Shown: positions 1 through 11,548, counted from the stretch's first letter. The stretch is 33,333 nucleotides of DNA from Holophaga sp. (GCA_031292735.1 JARLGP010000060.1:1-33333), one strand, 5' to 3'. Program-made: numbers and translations. The notes: generated by a model not told the origin, from the sequence alone.

Positions 1-1216
1 GCACGTCCTCCCGGCCGGTGTCCTTGAGCCAGGCGCGGATGAAGGCCTCGGCCTCGCGGCCGCCGGTGCCGTTGCCGATGGCGATGGCCTCGATGGGGAA
101 GCGGCTGGCCAGCCCTTCCAGGATGGCCCTGCTGCCCTCCAGGTCGCGCTTGGGCTCCAGCGGATAGTTGGTGGCGGTCTCCATGAACTGGCCGAGCCGG
201 TTGATGATGGCCAGCTTGCAGCCGGTGCGGATCCCGGGGTCCACCCCCAGGGTGCAGCGCTGCCCGGCGGGCGGGGCCAGCAGCAGGTGGTCCAGGTTGG
301 TCTGGAACACGCGGATGGCCTCGATGTCGGCCTTCTTCTTGGCCTCGATGCGCACGTCGGTCTCGATGGAGGGCGACAGCAGGCGGTCGAAGGCGTCGGC
401 GCAGACCTCGTGCAGCATGGCCCGGTAGGCCGAGGCGGGGTTGATGGCCACCTTGGACACCATCTCGGTGACCAGCTTGTCCCGGTCCACCGCCAGCTTC
501 GCGGCCAGGATCTCCTCCTTCTCGCCCCGGCGCACGGCCAGGATCCGGTGCCCCGGCATCTTCTTGAGGGGTTCCTGGAACTGCCAGTAGGGCTTGAAGC
601 GCAGCGCCTCGGGGGCGTCCTTGCGCTCCTCGCGCAGGGTGGCGTGCAGGATGCCGGTGTCGTGGAACACCTGGCGCATCCAGGCGCGCACGTCGGCGTC
701 TTCCGCCAGCCGCTCGGCCAGGATGTGGCCGGCGCCTTCCAGGCAGCGCGACGGGGTCTCGATGCCCTCCTGGTCCTCCTTGACGAACGGCGCGGCCAGC
801 ATGAGCGGGTCGGCCCCGCTCTCGTCGGCCAGGAGCGCCTCCAGCAGCGGCTCCAGGCCGCGCTCGCGGGCGTCGGTGGCCTTGGTGCGCTTCTTGGGCT
901 TGTACGGAAGGTAGAGATCTTCAAGTTCGGTCTTGGCCCAGGCGGCTTCGATCTTGGCCTTCAGTTCCGGGGTGAGCTTGCCCTGCTTCTGCACGGACTT
1001 CAGCACGGCTTCCCGCCGCTCCAGCAGTTCCCGGTAGTAGGAGAGGCGGTCCTCCACCGCCCGGATCGCCACTTCGTCCAGGGACCCAGTGGCCTCTTTC
1101 CGGTATCGGGCGATGAAGGGAACCGTGTTCCCTTCATTCAACAGCGCCGCCACCGAGGCGACGCCGGCCCTGGGCAAGGCGAGTTCCTGACAGATGCGAT
1201 CGACCAACAACTCCAC
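1..1216 (-). CDS. tex: Tex family RNA-binding transcriptional accessory protein (partial, N-terminal part)
   Basis: This is the first ~405 residues of a Tex protein, which is usually about 750-800 residues; the rest lies beyond the window start, including the C-terminal S1 RNA-binding domain. Tex is a cytoplasmic nucleic-acid-binding protein linked to transcription. The N-terminus carries the family signature FIARYRKEATGSLDE at residues 34-48. A YLPYKPKKRTKATDARERG segment follows in the helical region. The start of the YqgF/RNase H-like domain shows as DPGIRTGCKLA from Asp326. The GTG start at 1216 is chosen because AAAGGA lies about 7 bases upstream and because the family begins just before a VxRIxxEL helix. 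The only nearby upstream ATG is in another frame. The gene faces the same way as xerC, whose stop is 45 bases upstream. Family assignment is firm. Confidence 0.93.
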   Translation of the reverse strand, partial: MELLVDRICQELALPRAGVASVAALLNEGNTVPFIARYRKEATGSLDEVAIRAVEDRLSYYRELLERREAVLKSVQKQGKLTPELKAKIEAAWAKTELEDLYLPYKPKKRTKATDARERGLEPLLEALLADESGADPLMLAAPFVKEDQEGIETPSRCLEGAGHILAERLAEDADVRAWMRQVFHDTGILHATLREERKDAPEALRFKPYWQFQEPLKKMPGHRILAVRRGEKEEILAAKLAVDRDKLVTEMVSKVAINPASAYRAMLHEVCADAFDRLLSPSIETDVRIEAKKKADIEAIRVFQTNLDHLLLAPPAGQRCTLGVDPGIRTGCKLAIINRLGQFMETATNYPLEPKRDLEGSRAILEGLASRFPIEAIAIGNGTGGREAEAFIRAWLKDTGREDV

Positions 1217-1260
1217 GGCACTATCCTTTCACACCGCTGGGGTGAAAAGGAGATCATACC

Positions 1261-2196
1261 CTAGGAGTTCGGCTTGCGCGCCCGCGGGTGGGCGGATTCG
1301 TAAGTCCGGGCCAGCTGTTCCAGGTCCAGATGAGTATAGCGCTGGGTGGTGCTGAGGCTGGCGTGGCCCAGCAGCTCCTGGATGGCCCGCAGATCCATGC
1401 CGTGGCTGAGCAGGTGGGTGGCGAAGCTGTGGCGCAGGGCGTGGGGGCTCACCCGGGCCCGGAGCGCCGCCCGCTCCAGGGCGGCGGTCAGGAAGCTGCG
1501 CACGCTGGTGGGGGTGAGCCGGCCCCCCCGCTGGTTCAGGAACAGCGCCGGGGTGGCCGGCAGGCTCTTCTGCGCCAGGAACTGCCGGCGCCGCACCAGG
1601 TAGTCCTGGAGCACCGCCGCCGCCTTTTCATGGAACGGCACCAGCCGCTCCTTGCTGCCCTTGCCCAGCACCCGCAGGGTGCGCTGCTCCATGAGCAGAT
1701 CCTGGAGATCCAGGCCGGTGAGCTCGGACACCCGCAGCCCCGCCGCGTACAGCAGTTCCAGCATGCAGGCCAGGCGCGACGTGAGGAAGTCGGTGACCGG
1801 GATGTCCAGCAGGACCGCGCTTTCGCCCTCGGTGAGGAAGGCCGGGAGCCGCTGCGGCAGCTTGGGGTTGCGCAGGCCGGAGGCCGGGTTCACGGCGATC
1901 CGCTGGGTCTCGAACAGCCAGCGGTAGAAGCCGCGCACCGTGGACAGGATCCTGGCCTGGCTGGCCGGATCCAGCCCGCGCTCGCCCAGCTCCAGCGCGA
2001 ACCGGCGCAGGGTGCGGGGCGGCACGTCCCAGCGGATCCAGGCCTGGCAGGCGGCGTGGGCCAGGAGCTTGCCCAGGTCGCCGTCCTGGGCCATGAGCGT
2101 ATGGGGCGAGACGCCGCGGGCCACCTGTTCCATCCGGAACGCGGCGATGGGCTCGGCCAGATTCGGGGGGTTGCCGGATTTATCCATGGGCAGCAT
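1261..2196 (-). CDS. xerC: XerC/XerD-type tyrosine site-specific recombinase
   Basis: About 311 residues, normal for Xer recombinases, which resolve chromosome dimers at dif. The N-terminal SAM-like core-binding domain covers roughly residues 14-105. The catalytic domain follows with all expected residues visible: Arg155 in AAGLRVSEL, Lys179 in GKGSKERLVPF, the HxxR pair His252/Arg255 in HALRHSFATHLL, His278 in LLGHASLSTTQ, and the nucleophile Tyr287 in RYTHLD. Two starts compete: ATG at 2196 (AGGG about 9 bases upstream) and ATG at 2187 (AGGA about 12 bases upstream). Both give a family-typical length. A longer reading from 2262 would run into the divergent acyl-CoA synthetase start, so it is not used. 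The chromosomal setting, with no phage or integron genes nearby, favours a housekeeping Xer protein. XerC versus XerD cannot be settled from this sequence alone. Confidence 0.9.
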   Translation of the reverse strand: MLPMDKSGNPPNLAEPIAAFRMEQVARGVSPHTLMAQDGDLGKLLAHAACQAWIRWDVPPRTLRRFALELGERGLDPASQARILSTVRGFYRWLFETQRIAVNPASGLRNPKLPQRLPAFLTEGESAVLLDIPVTDFLTSRLACMLELLYAAGLRVSELTGLDLQDLLMEQRTLRVLGKGSKERLVPFHEKAAAVLQDYLVRRRQFLAQKSLPATPALFLNQRGGRLTPTSVRSFLTAALERAALRARVSPHALRHSFATHLLSHGMDLRAIQELLGHASLSTTQRYTHLDLEQLARTYESAHPRARKPNS

Positions 2197-2249
2197 AATT
2201 CCTGTCCCTGTTACCATGCCACCGTTCACCATTTCCGGGAGCCGTTTCT

Positions 2250-4073
2250 TTGGTCGAAACAATTCCAGACCTGTTCTACACCGGCGTCGACCGCGACCTT
2301 CCCGTAGCCCTGGCCCGCCGGGTGGATGGCGGATTCAAGAGCATCTCCCACCGGGAGCTCCAGGCCCAGGTGGAGCGCCTGGCCCTGGCCCTGGAAGGCC
2401 GCCTGGAGCGGGGCGACCGGCTGGCCATCCTCGCCGAGAACCGCCCGGAATGGGCCATCGCCGACTACGCCTGCGCCCTTTCGGGCCTGGTCTCCGTGCC
2501 CATCTACGCCACCCTCAACCAGCCGCAGACCGGCTTCATCCTCCGGCACTGCCGGGCCCGCTGGGTGGTGTGCTCCACCCCGGAGCAGCTGGCCAAGGTC
2601 ATCGCCCTCTGGCCGGAGCTTCCCTACCTGGACGGGGCCGTGCTGGTGGACGGGCCCGCGCCCGACGCGCCGCCGGATCCGCAGCGCCCGGTGCTGGCCT
2701 GGCGCACCCTGCTGGACGAGGGGGCCGCGCAGGAGGCGCGGCGCCCGGAGATCCGCGAGCGGGCGCGCCAGGCGCGGCCCCAGGACCTGCTGACCATCAT
2801 CTATACCTCCGGCACCACCGGCGACCCCAAGGGGGCCATGCTCAGCCACGGCAACGTGGTCTCCAACGTGGTGGAAGGCCTCAAGGTGCTCAGGCCCGAG
2901 CCGGGGGAGCGGATCCTCAGCATCCTGCCGCTCTCGCACATCTTCGAGCGCACCTGCGGGCACTACATGATGCTCTACGCGGGGGTCGGCATCTTCTACG
3001 CCGAAAACCTGCAGACCATCCCCAGGGACCTGCAGGAGGTGCGGCCCCACGTGCTGCTGGCGGTGCCCCGCATCTACGAGAAGAGCTACGCCCGGATCCG
3101 CGAGCAGGTGAACGCCGGCGGCTATCCCAGCCGGCTGGCGTTCCACCTGGCCATGCTGGCCGGGCGCCGGGTGGTGCAGTACCGCTACCGGGAGCGCCGG
3201 CCCGATTGGGGCCTCCGGCTGGCCATGGCGCTCTGGGACCGGCTGCTGTTCCGCAAGGTGCGGGAGCGCTTCGGCGGCCGGATCCGCATGGCGGCCTGCG
3301 GCGGGGCCCCGGTCAACCCCGCCATCCTGGAGTTCTTCTGGGCCGCGGGCATTCCCATCTTCGAGGGCTACGGGCTCACCGAGACCAGCCCCATCATCAC
3401 CCTGTGCGCCCAGGGCGAGATGCGCCCGGGCTACGTGGGCCGGCCCATCATGGACCTGTGGCAGGGCAAGCCGTTCCTGGCCCTGGCCGAGGACGGCGAG
3501 ATCCTCTGCCGGGGCCCCAACGTGATGCTGGGCTACTGGGAGAACGAGAAGGCCACCCGGGAGGCCCTGGACGAGCGCGGCTACTTCCACACCGGCGACA
3601 TCGGCGAACTGGACCCCCAGGGCCGGCTGCGCATCACCGACCGCAAGAAGGAGATCCTGGTCACCTCCGGCGGCAAGAACATCGCCCCCCAGCCCCTGGA
3701 GAACGCCCTGCGCGGCGACCGGTACATCGAGCAGGCCGTGGTGATCGGCGACCGCCGGCACTTCGTCTCGGCCATCCTGGTGCCCAATTTCGCCGAGCTG
3801 CGGCGCTGGGCCCAGCACCGGCGGCTGTCCTTCATCACCGACGCCGAGCTGGTGGCCCTGCCCGAAACCATGGACAAGATCATGCGGCGGGTCCAGCGGA
3901 TCAACGAGAACTTCTCCAACTTTGAGCACATCAAGAAGGTCATCCTCCTGGACCGGGAGCTGACCGCCGACAGCGGCCTGCTCACCCCGTCCCTCAAGGT
4001 CCGCCGCCGCGCCGTGGACGAGGCGTTCGCCGCGCGCATCGCCAAGCTGTACGAGGAACCGGCCGGCAACTGA
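2250..4073 (+). CDS. Long-chain acyl-CoA synthetase (AMP-forming)
   Basis: 607 residues, the usual length for bacterial FadD15-like long-chain fatty-acid CoA ligases. These activate fatty acids with ATP and CoA through an acyl-adenylate. Visible adenylation-family motifs in order are: the P-loop IIYTSGTTGDPKGAMLSH near residues 183-200, the YGLTETSP motif near 373-380, the HTGDIGELD motif near 446, and DRKKEILVTSGGKNIAP near 464-480, containing the hinge and preceding the C-terminal lid. The start is TTG at 2250, supported by GGGAG seven bases upstream. Earlier in-frame starts would collide with the divergent xerC. The gene stands alone, convergent with the porin gene. It probably serves fatty-acid uptake or membrane lipid recycling; the substrate chain length is inferred from family resemblance only. 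Confidence 0.92.
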   Translation: MVETIPDLFYTGVDRDLPVALARRVDGGFKSISHRELQAQVERLALALEGRLERGDRLAILAENRPEWAIADYACALSGLVSVPIYATLNQPQTGFILRHCRARWVVCSTPEQLAKVIALWPELPYLDGAVLVDGPAPDAPPDPQRPVLAWRTLLDEGAAQEARRPEIRERARQARPQDLLTIIYTSGTTGDPKGAMLSHGNVVSNVVEGLKVLRPEPGERILSILPLSHIFERTCGHYMMLYAGVGIFYAENLQTIPRDLQEVRPHVLLAVPRIYEKSYARIREQVNAGGYPSRLAFHLAMLAGRRVVQYRYRERRPDWGLRLAMALWDRLLFRKVRERFGGRIRMAACGGAPVNPAILEFFWAAGIPIFEGYGLTETSPIITLCAQGEMRPGYVGRPIMDLWQGKPFLALAEDGEILCRGPNVMLGYWENEKATREALDERGYFHTGDIGELDPQGRLRITDRKKEILVTSGGKNIAPQPLENALRGDRYIEQAVVIGDRRHFVSAILVPNFAELRRWAQHRRLSFITDAELVALPETMDKIMRRVQRINENFSNFEHIKKVILLDRELTADSGLLTPSLKVRRRAVDEAFAARIAKLYEEPAGN

Positions 4074-4106
4074 CCCTTCAGCAGGGTGGCAGGCATGGGG
4101 ATCCCT

Positions 4107-5465
4107 TCAGAACTTGACCATGAGGGCCATGTTGAGGCGGGTTTCGGCCTTCACCAGGTCCGGGCTCCAGCCGGCAACGGCGGAGCCGGGCTGCCCCTGG
4201 TTGCCGCCGGGCGGGGTCACCCCCCCGGGGCCGGAGAAGTAAGGCACGCTCGCCACTCTGCGGTCGAATTCCGCCCGCCAGGTCACGAACTGGCTGGGCA
4301 TCCAGTCGTAGGTCACCGAATAGTCCCAGGCGCGGAAGGGATCGCCGGGATTCTGGGTGAAGTACGGGGTGCCCGACGCCGCGTTGGCGCCGTTGATGGC
4401 GGGCAGCAGCACCAGGTAGCGGCCGGGGTTGTTGATGGAGCCTCCGCCGATCGTGATGGCGTTGCGGTCATGGTTGAACCAGAACCGGTTGTAGATCATC
4501 CATCCGGCGAAGTACTGCTTGGCCGAGCCCGAGCCGTTGCGGCTGACCCCGCCGCCGTTCTCGTCGCCCAGGTCCGCGGTGATCGAGAAGGCCATCTTGT
4601 CCAGGTACCGCTTGGGGTTGTCGTAGTACTTCAGTTCGAAACTGTTGTCGGTGTGCCTCCGGGTCCGCTGGCTGTTGCCCAGGGTATCCCTGCCGCTGAA
4701 GTAGTCATTGGATATGAACCGGATGTTGCCGTTGGGGCTCCAGGTGAGGGAGCCGCCGATCCCGGGGGAACTGTTGTACATGTTGTAGGACTGCCAGCCG
4801 TTGGTGAGCCACAGCTCCAGCTTCAGCCGGTCGCTTGGGAACAACTGGATCCGCACCCCGTTGAAGAACCAGGGGGTGTTGGCGGAAACGTACGAGGGCT
4901 GGTAGGCCCAGTTGTCGAAGTTGTAGTAGCTGAACAGGCCGATATAGCTCATGAAGATGCCGGCATCGACGTTGAGGCCGCGCATGACATCGAAGTGGTA
5001 GCCGCCGTAGGCCTCGGAAAGGTAGCGGTAGGCGCTCTGGGTGTTGTACTGGCCCTTGACGGTGCTGGCGTCGTTCTCCGGGGTCATCGTGGAATCCAGC
5101 CCGAACTGGGTCATGAGCCGGCCGCGGACATTGTCGTAGTGGAAGTCGCCGCCGATGCCCAGCTGCTGCACCTGCACCTCGTTGGTGCGCCCGGTTTCAC
5201 AGGAGCCGACGATGGTGTGGTCCTTGGGGTGGTTGAAGTCGTAGACATAGTTCACGTCGGCGCGGAATTCGCCGGTGAAGTACTTGGTGTCCAGGAGGGA
5301 TTGGTTCTGCCGGCTGTTGCCGTTGAGCCAGGTGAAGTCGGCGAAGGCGAACGGGTCCGCCGGGGCCGCGCTGGGCGCCGGAGCGGGCGGGGTTGGCGGG
5401 GCCTGCTGGGCGACGGCCGGAGCCAGGATCGCGGCCATCAGGGCAGCGGTTCGGAAGGAAAGCAT
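4107..5465 (-). CDS. Outer-membrane beta-barrel porin, OmpL-like (putative porin-2 family)
   Basis: 452 residues. A short signal peptide (residues 1-19, hydrophobic stretch AALMAAILAPAVA, likely signal peptidase I cleavage after AVA) leads into a Pro/Ala-rich linker (about residues 20-37). The rest is dominated by alternating aromatic/polar strands with many Tyr, Trp, Phe, Asn and Gly residues, and it ends in MVKF. A C-terminal Phe is the recognition signal for BAM-dependent barrel insertion. The pattern matches the putative beta-barrel porin-2 (OmpL-like) family by eye. The substrate is unknown. The ATG at 5465 has GGAGG six bases upstream. The gene is convergent with the acyl-CoA synthetase (33-base gap), so it is transcribed on its own or together with the small peptide gene upstream. 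Confidence 0.8.
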   Translation of the reverse strand: MLSFRTAALMAAILAPAVAQQAPPTPPAPAPSAAPADPFAFADFTWLNGNSRQNQSLLDTKYFTGEFRADVNYVYDFNHPKDHTIVGSCETGRTNEVQVQQLGIGGDFHYDNVRGRLMTQFGLDSTMTPENDASTVKGQYNTQSAYRYLSEAYGGYHFDVMRGLNVDAGIFMSYIGLFSYYNFDNWAYQPSYVSANTPWFFNGVRIQLFPSDRLKLELWLTNGWQSYNMYNSSPGIGGSLTWSPNGNIRFISNDYFSGRDTLGNSQRTRRHTDNSFELKYYDNPKRYLDKMAFSITADLGDENGGGVSRNGSGSAKQYFAGWMIYNRFWFNHDRNAITIGGGSINNPGRYLVLLPAINGANAASGTPYFTQNPGDPFRAWDYSVTYDWMPSQFVTWRAEFDRRVASVPYFSGPGGVTPPGGNQGQPGSAVAGWSPDLVKAETRLNMALMVKF

Positions 5466-5566
5466 GAGACACCTCCAGGGAAGGCCCCGCGGCGGCCAAT
5501 CGGCAGACGATTAGCAAGGCCGCAAGGACCTTTATTCGGTTGATGGTTGTTGATGGGTCAGGTCTT

Positions 5567-5662
5567 CTAGTTTTTCGCGCAGGCGCGCATGGCCAGCAGG
5601 CCAAGCCCGATGGGAGCCAGGCTGAGAAGGAACATCATGATGATCCATATAGCCCGATCCAT
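5567..5662 (-). CDS. 31-residue hydrophobic peptide, possible small membrane protein
   Basis: A short reading frame starting at ATG 5662, with a near-consensus GGAGGAA ending about 7 bases upstream, encodes a peptide beginning MDRAIWIIMMFLLSL and ending MRACAKN. Almost the whole length (roughly residues 4-25) is one hydrophobic segment, followed by a positively charged tail, which suggests an N-out/C-in single-pass membrane peptide. It lies just upstream of the porin gene on the same strand (101 bases between). An in-frame ATG at 5677 is less well placed for the ribosome binding site. I do not recognise the family; it is not an obvious KdpF or CydX. The Shine-Dalgarno match and the membrane-like composition are the only support. 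Confidence 0.5.
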   Translation of the reverse strand: MDRAIWIIMMFLLSLAPIGLGLLAMRACAKN

Positions 5663-5905
5663 AGTGACTTCCTCCATGACTGTGAAAGACGAACAAGCGG
5701 GCAAATCTTCAGTCATGATTAAACCGCCCCGAAGGGTCAAGACAGCGTTAAGGTATCCCCCCTTGGCATTAAGAACCCGTATAAGGCTTCCGGAGCCGCC
5801 CTGGCCCGCCGCCGAACCGGCCACCCAAATGTTGATAGGATTAAATCCGGTCTTACCGGGCCGATTGTCGCCCTTCCATCCCCACCCCCCCCAGGCAGCC
5901 TGCCC

Positions 5906-8440
5906 ATGTCCACGGAGTCCCCCCTGCACCAGCCGGATTGGCTGGAGGTTCACCAGCCGAGCGTGGGCCGCTACATCCTGGGCCCCATCCTCGGCCTGGG
6001 CGGCGCGGGCGAAGTGCGGGAAGCCTGGGACGTGGTGCTGTGCCGGACGGTGGCCCTGAAGGTGCTCAGGAAGATGGAACCGGTGGGCCTGATCCGGTTC
6101 ATGCACGAGGCCCAGATCCAGAGCCGCATCGTCCATCCCAACATCTGCCGGATCTACGACGTGGACAACTCCGGCGGGGTGCCCAAGATCGCCATGCAGC
6201 TGGTGCGGGGCCCCACCCTGTCCCAGCTGGCCCCGGAACTGACCGTCAAGCAGATCGTGGTGATCCTGGCCCAGGTGGCCGAAGCCATCCACGCGGCCCA
6301 CCGCCTGCAGCTCATCCACCGCGACCTCAAGCCCTCCAACATCCTGCTGGAGCGCGACCCGGCGGGAACCTGGATCCCCTTCGTCTGCGATTTCGGCCTG
6401 GCCATGGCCCTTGACGAGCCCTCCATCACCCTCGGCCCGGGCCTGATCGGCACCCCGGCGTTCATGGCGCCCGAGCAGATCCTGGGCGAGCGCGAGCTGG
6501 TGGGCCCGGCCACGGACGTGTTCGCCCTGGGCGCCACCCTCCATTTCGCCCTCTACGGCGAGCCCCCGGTGGCCGCCACCGGGGAGCTCACGTTCAAGCG
6601 CACCGCCGTGTTCCCGCCCAACCGGAACACCACTCCGGATCTGCCCCGGGACCTGGAAACCATCCTGAGCAAGAGCATGGAGCGGGACCCCAAACGCCGC
6701 TACGGTTCGGCCCTGGCCCTGGCCGACGACCTGTGGCTGTTCGCCCAGGGGGCGCCCATCCACGCCCGCCCGGTGGGGGCCCTGGAACACCGCTGGCGCC
6801 AGTTCCAGCGCTACCGCCTGCTGGCCCTGACCGCCCTGGTGTGCCTGGGTGTGCTGGTCACGGGACGGCTGGTGGAGATGAGCCGGCTCACCCGGCAGCA
6901 CGCGGCCCAGGCCGAGGCGACCCGCTCCTTCATGCTGGAGGCGGCCGATCTGGAGAAGGACGTGCGGCTGGAAAAGATGATGCCCGCCCACGATCTCCGG
7001 CCCATGTACGCCCGCATCCAGGCCCGGATCGAGGGCATCCAGGCGCGGATGCGCGACCAGGGTCCCTGGGCCCAGGGACCGGCCTACTTCGCCCTGGGCC
7101 GCGCCCGGTTCATGAAGAGGGACTACCTGGGGGCCCAGCGGGAACTGGAGCAAGGCTGGGCCCAGGGGTTCCGGACACCCGACCTGGCCTGGCTGCTGGC
7201 CCAGACCCTGATGGCCACCGCGTACCGCACCAACAACACGGCAATCTACACCACCGGGCGCCTGCCTCCGGGCGCCGAGGCCCTGGCCCGGCGCGCCCAG
7301 GAGCTCCTGGTGCTGGGCAGGGCAGCGGAGGACAACTCGCCCGAGTACGCCGAGTGCACGGTCGCCTTCCTCCAGCATGACTACCGCAAGGCCGCCGCCT
7401 GCGCCCACGCGGCTTTCCTGGCCCGCCCGTGGCAGTCCGAGGCGGCGGCCGTCGAGTCCCTTTGCCGCTCCGGCGTGGGCCGGCGGCTGTTCATCGTCGG
7501 CGACCTGCGGGGCGCGGAGCGGAACTACCGGGAGGCCAGGGCCGCCGCCGAACACTACCTGGCCATCGGCCACAGCGACCCGTTCACCCTCCATGCCTAT
7601 TTCGTCGCTTCCGCGCGGCTCGCCCTCGTCCAACTGGTCCGTGGCAACCTGACCCTGGCCCGGATCGACGAGCTCCACGCCCGCTGCGAACGCGCCCTCG
7701 GCCTGGATCGCAGCCAGCAGGAACTCCAGGACGACTGGATCCAGATCTGCCTGCTGCGGGTCATGCTGCTCCAGCGCCTGGGCCGCGATTGCCGCCCCGA
7801 CCTGTATGCCGGCCTGGGGTTCCTCAATGCCTGGGCCCGGGAACCGCTTTCGGCGGAGCTCCGGGCCGACCGGATGGTGATCCATTTCCGCCTGGCGGAA
7901 TGCAGCTTCCAGCGGGGCGGAAACCCCGACCCGGACCTGGCCGAGGCCATGAAGGACATGGGCCATACCCTCTACTTCCGGCATCGGGACTACCTGGGGG
8001 ATCTGCTCAACTTCAAGGCGCGGGTCGAGCAGGCCCGAGGCCAGGATCCCAGGCCGACCCTGGCCGACGCCCTGGCCCGGATGGAGCCCACCCTGGAGCA
8101 GGGCTCCAACTGGACCGCCTGCGAGACCGCCGCCGAATCCTGGCAGCTGCGCGCAGCCTGGGAGGCCAGGTGCGGCCTGGATCCCGCGGCCAGCCTGCAG
8201 CGCAGCCAGGCCCTGGCGGACCTGGCCCTGCAGCTCAACCCGCACTCCGGCCCATGCCACGCCATCAAGGGGATGGCCGAGTGGCTGAAAGCCAGAACCC
8301 AGCCGGAAAACCGGCCCCTCCTTCTCGCCCAGGCCCGCGAGCAGTTGCTCCTGGCCCAGGGCATGGAACCCAAGGGCCGTCTTACCACTTGGTTACGCGA
8401 ATCCATGAACGGTCCGCAAAAATCCACAGCCAATCATTAA
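5906..8440 (+). CDS. Membrane Ser/Thr protein kinase with TPR-like C-terminal region (paralog 1)
   Basis: 844 residues. The cytoplasmic Hanks-type kinase domain (about residues 22-285) has every key element: glycine loop GLGGAG at 30-35, Lys52 in VALKV, Glu68 in the C helix, catalytic HRDLKPSN at 138-145 (Asp140), DFG at 162-164, and GTPAFMAPE at 182-190. A single transmembrane segment follows at about 304-322. The remaining ~520 residues are helical repeats of TPR type (for example GPAYFALGRARFMKRDYLGA), probably outside the membrane and binding a protein or signal. No Shine-Dalgarno sequence is visible before ATG 5906, though the frame and domain start fit. The very similar neighbour begins 14 bases after the stop, so the two are probably co-transcribed. 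Substrates are unknown. Confidence 0.9.
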   Translation: MSTESPLHQPDWLEVHQPSVGRYILGPILGLGGAGEVREAWDVVLCRTVALKVLRKMEPVGLIRFMHEAQIQSRIVHPNICRIYDVDNSGGVPKIAMQLVRGPTLSQLAPELTVKQIVVILAQVAEAIHAAHRLQLIHRDLKPSNILLERDPAGTWIPFVCDFGLAMALDEPSITLGPGLIGTPAFMAPEQILGERELVGPATDVFALGATLHFALYGEPPVAATGELTFKRTAVFPPNRNTTPDLPRDLETILSKSMERDPKRRYGSALALADDLWLFAQGAPIHARPVGALEHRWRQFQRYRLLALTALVCLGVLVTGRLVEMSRLTRQHAAQAEATRSFMLEAADLEKDVRLEKMMPAHDLRPMYARIQARIEGIQARMRDQGPWAQGPAYFALGRARFMKRDYLGAQRELEQGWAQGFRTPDLAWLLAQTLMATAYRTNNTAIYTTGRLPPGAEALARRAQELLVLGRAAEDNSPEYAECTVAFLQHDYRKAAACAHAAFLARPWQSEAAAVESLCRSGVGRRLFIVGDLRGAERNYREARAAAEHYLAIGHSDPFTLHAYFVASARLALVQLVRGNLTLARIDELHARCERALGLDRSQQELQDDWIQICLLRVMLLQRLGRDCRPDLYAGLGFLNAWAREPLSAELRADRMVIHFRLAECSFQRGGNPDPDLAEAMKDMGHTLYFRHRDYLGDLLNFKARVEQARGQDPRPTLADALARMEPTLEQGSNWTACETAAESWQLRAAWEARCGLDPAASLQRSQALADLALQLNPHSGPCHAIKGMAEWLKARTQPENRPLLLAQAREQLLLAQGMEPKGRLTTWLRESMNGPQKSTANH

Positions 8441-8454
8441 AATGCCTTATATTA

Positions 8455-10838
<2,384 letters not shown>

Positions 10839-10839
<1 letters not shown>

Positions 10840-10870
10840 GAGGGTGTGTGCGAATTAGCACATACCCTCT
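10839..10870. terminator. Hairpin between convergent genes, probable bidirectional terminator
   Basis: AGAGGGTGTGTGC (10839-10851) and GCACATACCCTCT (10858-10870) form a 13-base-pair stem with one G-T pair and a six-base loop GAATTA. It begins in the kinase stop codon and ends five bases before the HAD gene stop. It lies exactly where two convergent transcripts must end. There is no clear T run on either side, so it may act as a processing or rho-assisted barrier rather than a classic intrinsic terminator. Confidence 0.65.
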
Positions 10871-10875
10871 GAGAC

Positions 10876-11499
10876 TCAGGGCAGCAGCCCCCGCGCCACC
10901 AGCGCCCGGCGCAGCGGCCCCGCCCCGGTGAACAGGATCGCGTCGAAGCCCAGGGCCCGGGCCGCCTCCACATTGGCCGGCACGTCGTCGATGAACGCCG
11001 TCCGGGCCGGATCCAGCCCGCAGCGCCGGATGGCCCGTTCGAAGATCTCCGGGTCCGGCTTGGCCACGCCCTCCTCGCCCGACACCACGATGGCGGCGAA
11101 CCAGGCGAGGAAGGCGAACCGTTCCCGGGCCAGGGGAAAGGTCTCCGCCGACCAGTTGCTCAGCGCGTAGAGCGGCAGCCCCAGCTCCTTCAGTTCCCGC
11201 AGGAGCGCCACCGTCCCGGGAATCTCGCCCTGCACCATGTCCGCCCACCGGGAGCCCCACAGCCCGATCAGCTCGGCGCAGGCCGGCACCTCCCGCTGCC
11301 GTTCCCGGATCGCCTCCGCCAGCGGCCGCCCCGCGTCGATGGCGCGGTTCCACTCGGCGTGGCACACCTCGGCCAGGAACCGTTCCATCTCCTCGGCCTC
11401 CGCGAACAGCGGACGATACAGGTAGCGCGGGTTCCAGTCGATGAGCACCCCGCCCAGATCGAACATCACCGCCCGGGTCGTCCTTGGCCTGGCTTCCAT
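10876..11499 (-). CDS. HAD-superfamily hydrolase, subfamily IA (YihX-like phosphatase)
   Basis: 207 residues, the usual size for small HAD-IA phosphatases. Motif I is MFDLGGVLIDWN with nucleophile Asp14. Motif II is ALSNWSAE (Ser114). Motif III is Lys147 in VAKPDPEIF. Motif IV is FIDDVPANVEAA (Asp171/Asp172). The second acid of the usual DxD is replaced by Gly (DLGGV), as in YihX and haloacid-dehalogenase relatives, so the true substrate could be a sugar phosphate, FMN or a haloacid. The ATG at 11499 has GGAGG eight bases upstream and is preferred over the start ten codons earlier. The GNAT gene ends 49 bases upstream on the same strand, so the two are probably one transcript. Confidence 0.87.
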   Translation of the reverse strand: MEARPRTTRAVMFDLGGVLIDWNPRYLYRPLFAEAEEMERFLAEVCHAEWNRAIDAGRPLAEAIRERQREVPACAELIGLWGSRWADMVQGEIPGTVALLRELKELGLPLYALSNWSAETFPLARERFAFLAWFAAIVVSGEEGVAKPDPEIFERAIRRCGLDPARTAFIDDVPANVEAARALGFDAILFTGAGPLRRALVARGLLP

Positions 11500-11548
11500 C
11501 CCGCATGCCTCCGCCCGCCAGTCTAGCAAGACCGGCAGCCCAGCCGGG

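Noticed and set aside
1261..2196. XerC-like recombinase as sign of an integrated element
   Set aside because: The protein has typical chromosomal Xer length, the neighbours are housekeeping genes, and I saw no attachment-site repeats, phage genes or integron cassettes.
2250..3929. Long minus-strand frame opposite the acyl-CoA synthetase gene
   Set aside because: Antisense shadow with His/Gly/Val/Asp-rich composition and no motif; the plus-strand frame has every adenylation motif.
5663..8260. 897-codon minus-strand open frame antisense to kinase paralog 1
   Set aside because: Low-complexity Gly/Gln/Val/His-rich product typical of an antisense shadow. Only the last 31 residues, outside the kinase gene, have a ribosome binding site and sensible composition.
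7429..8454. Upstream extension of kinase paralog 2 into paralog 1
   Set aside because: The extension is out of frame with the well-supported TPR region of paralog 1 and has shadow-like composition. The kinase domain begins soon after 8455, as in paralog 1.
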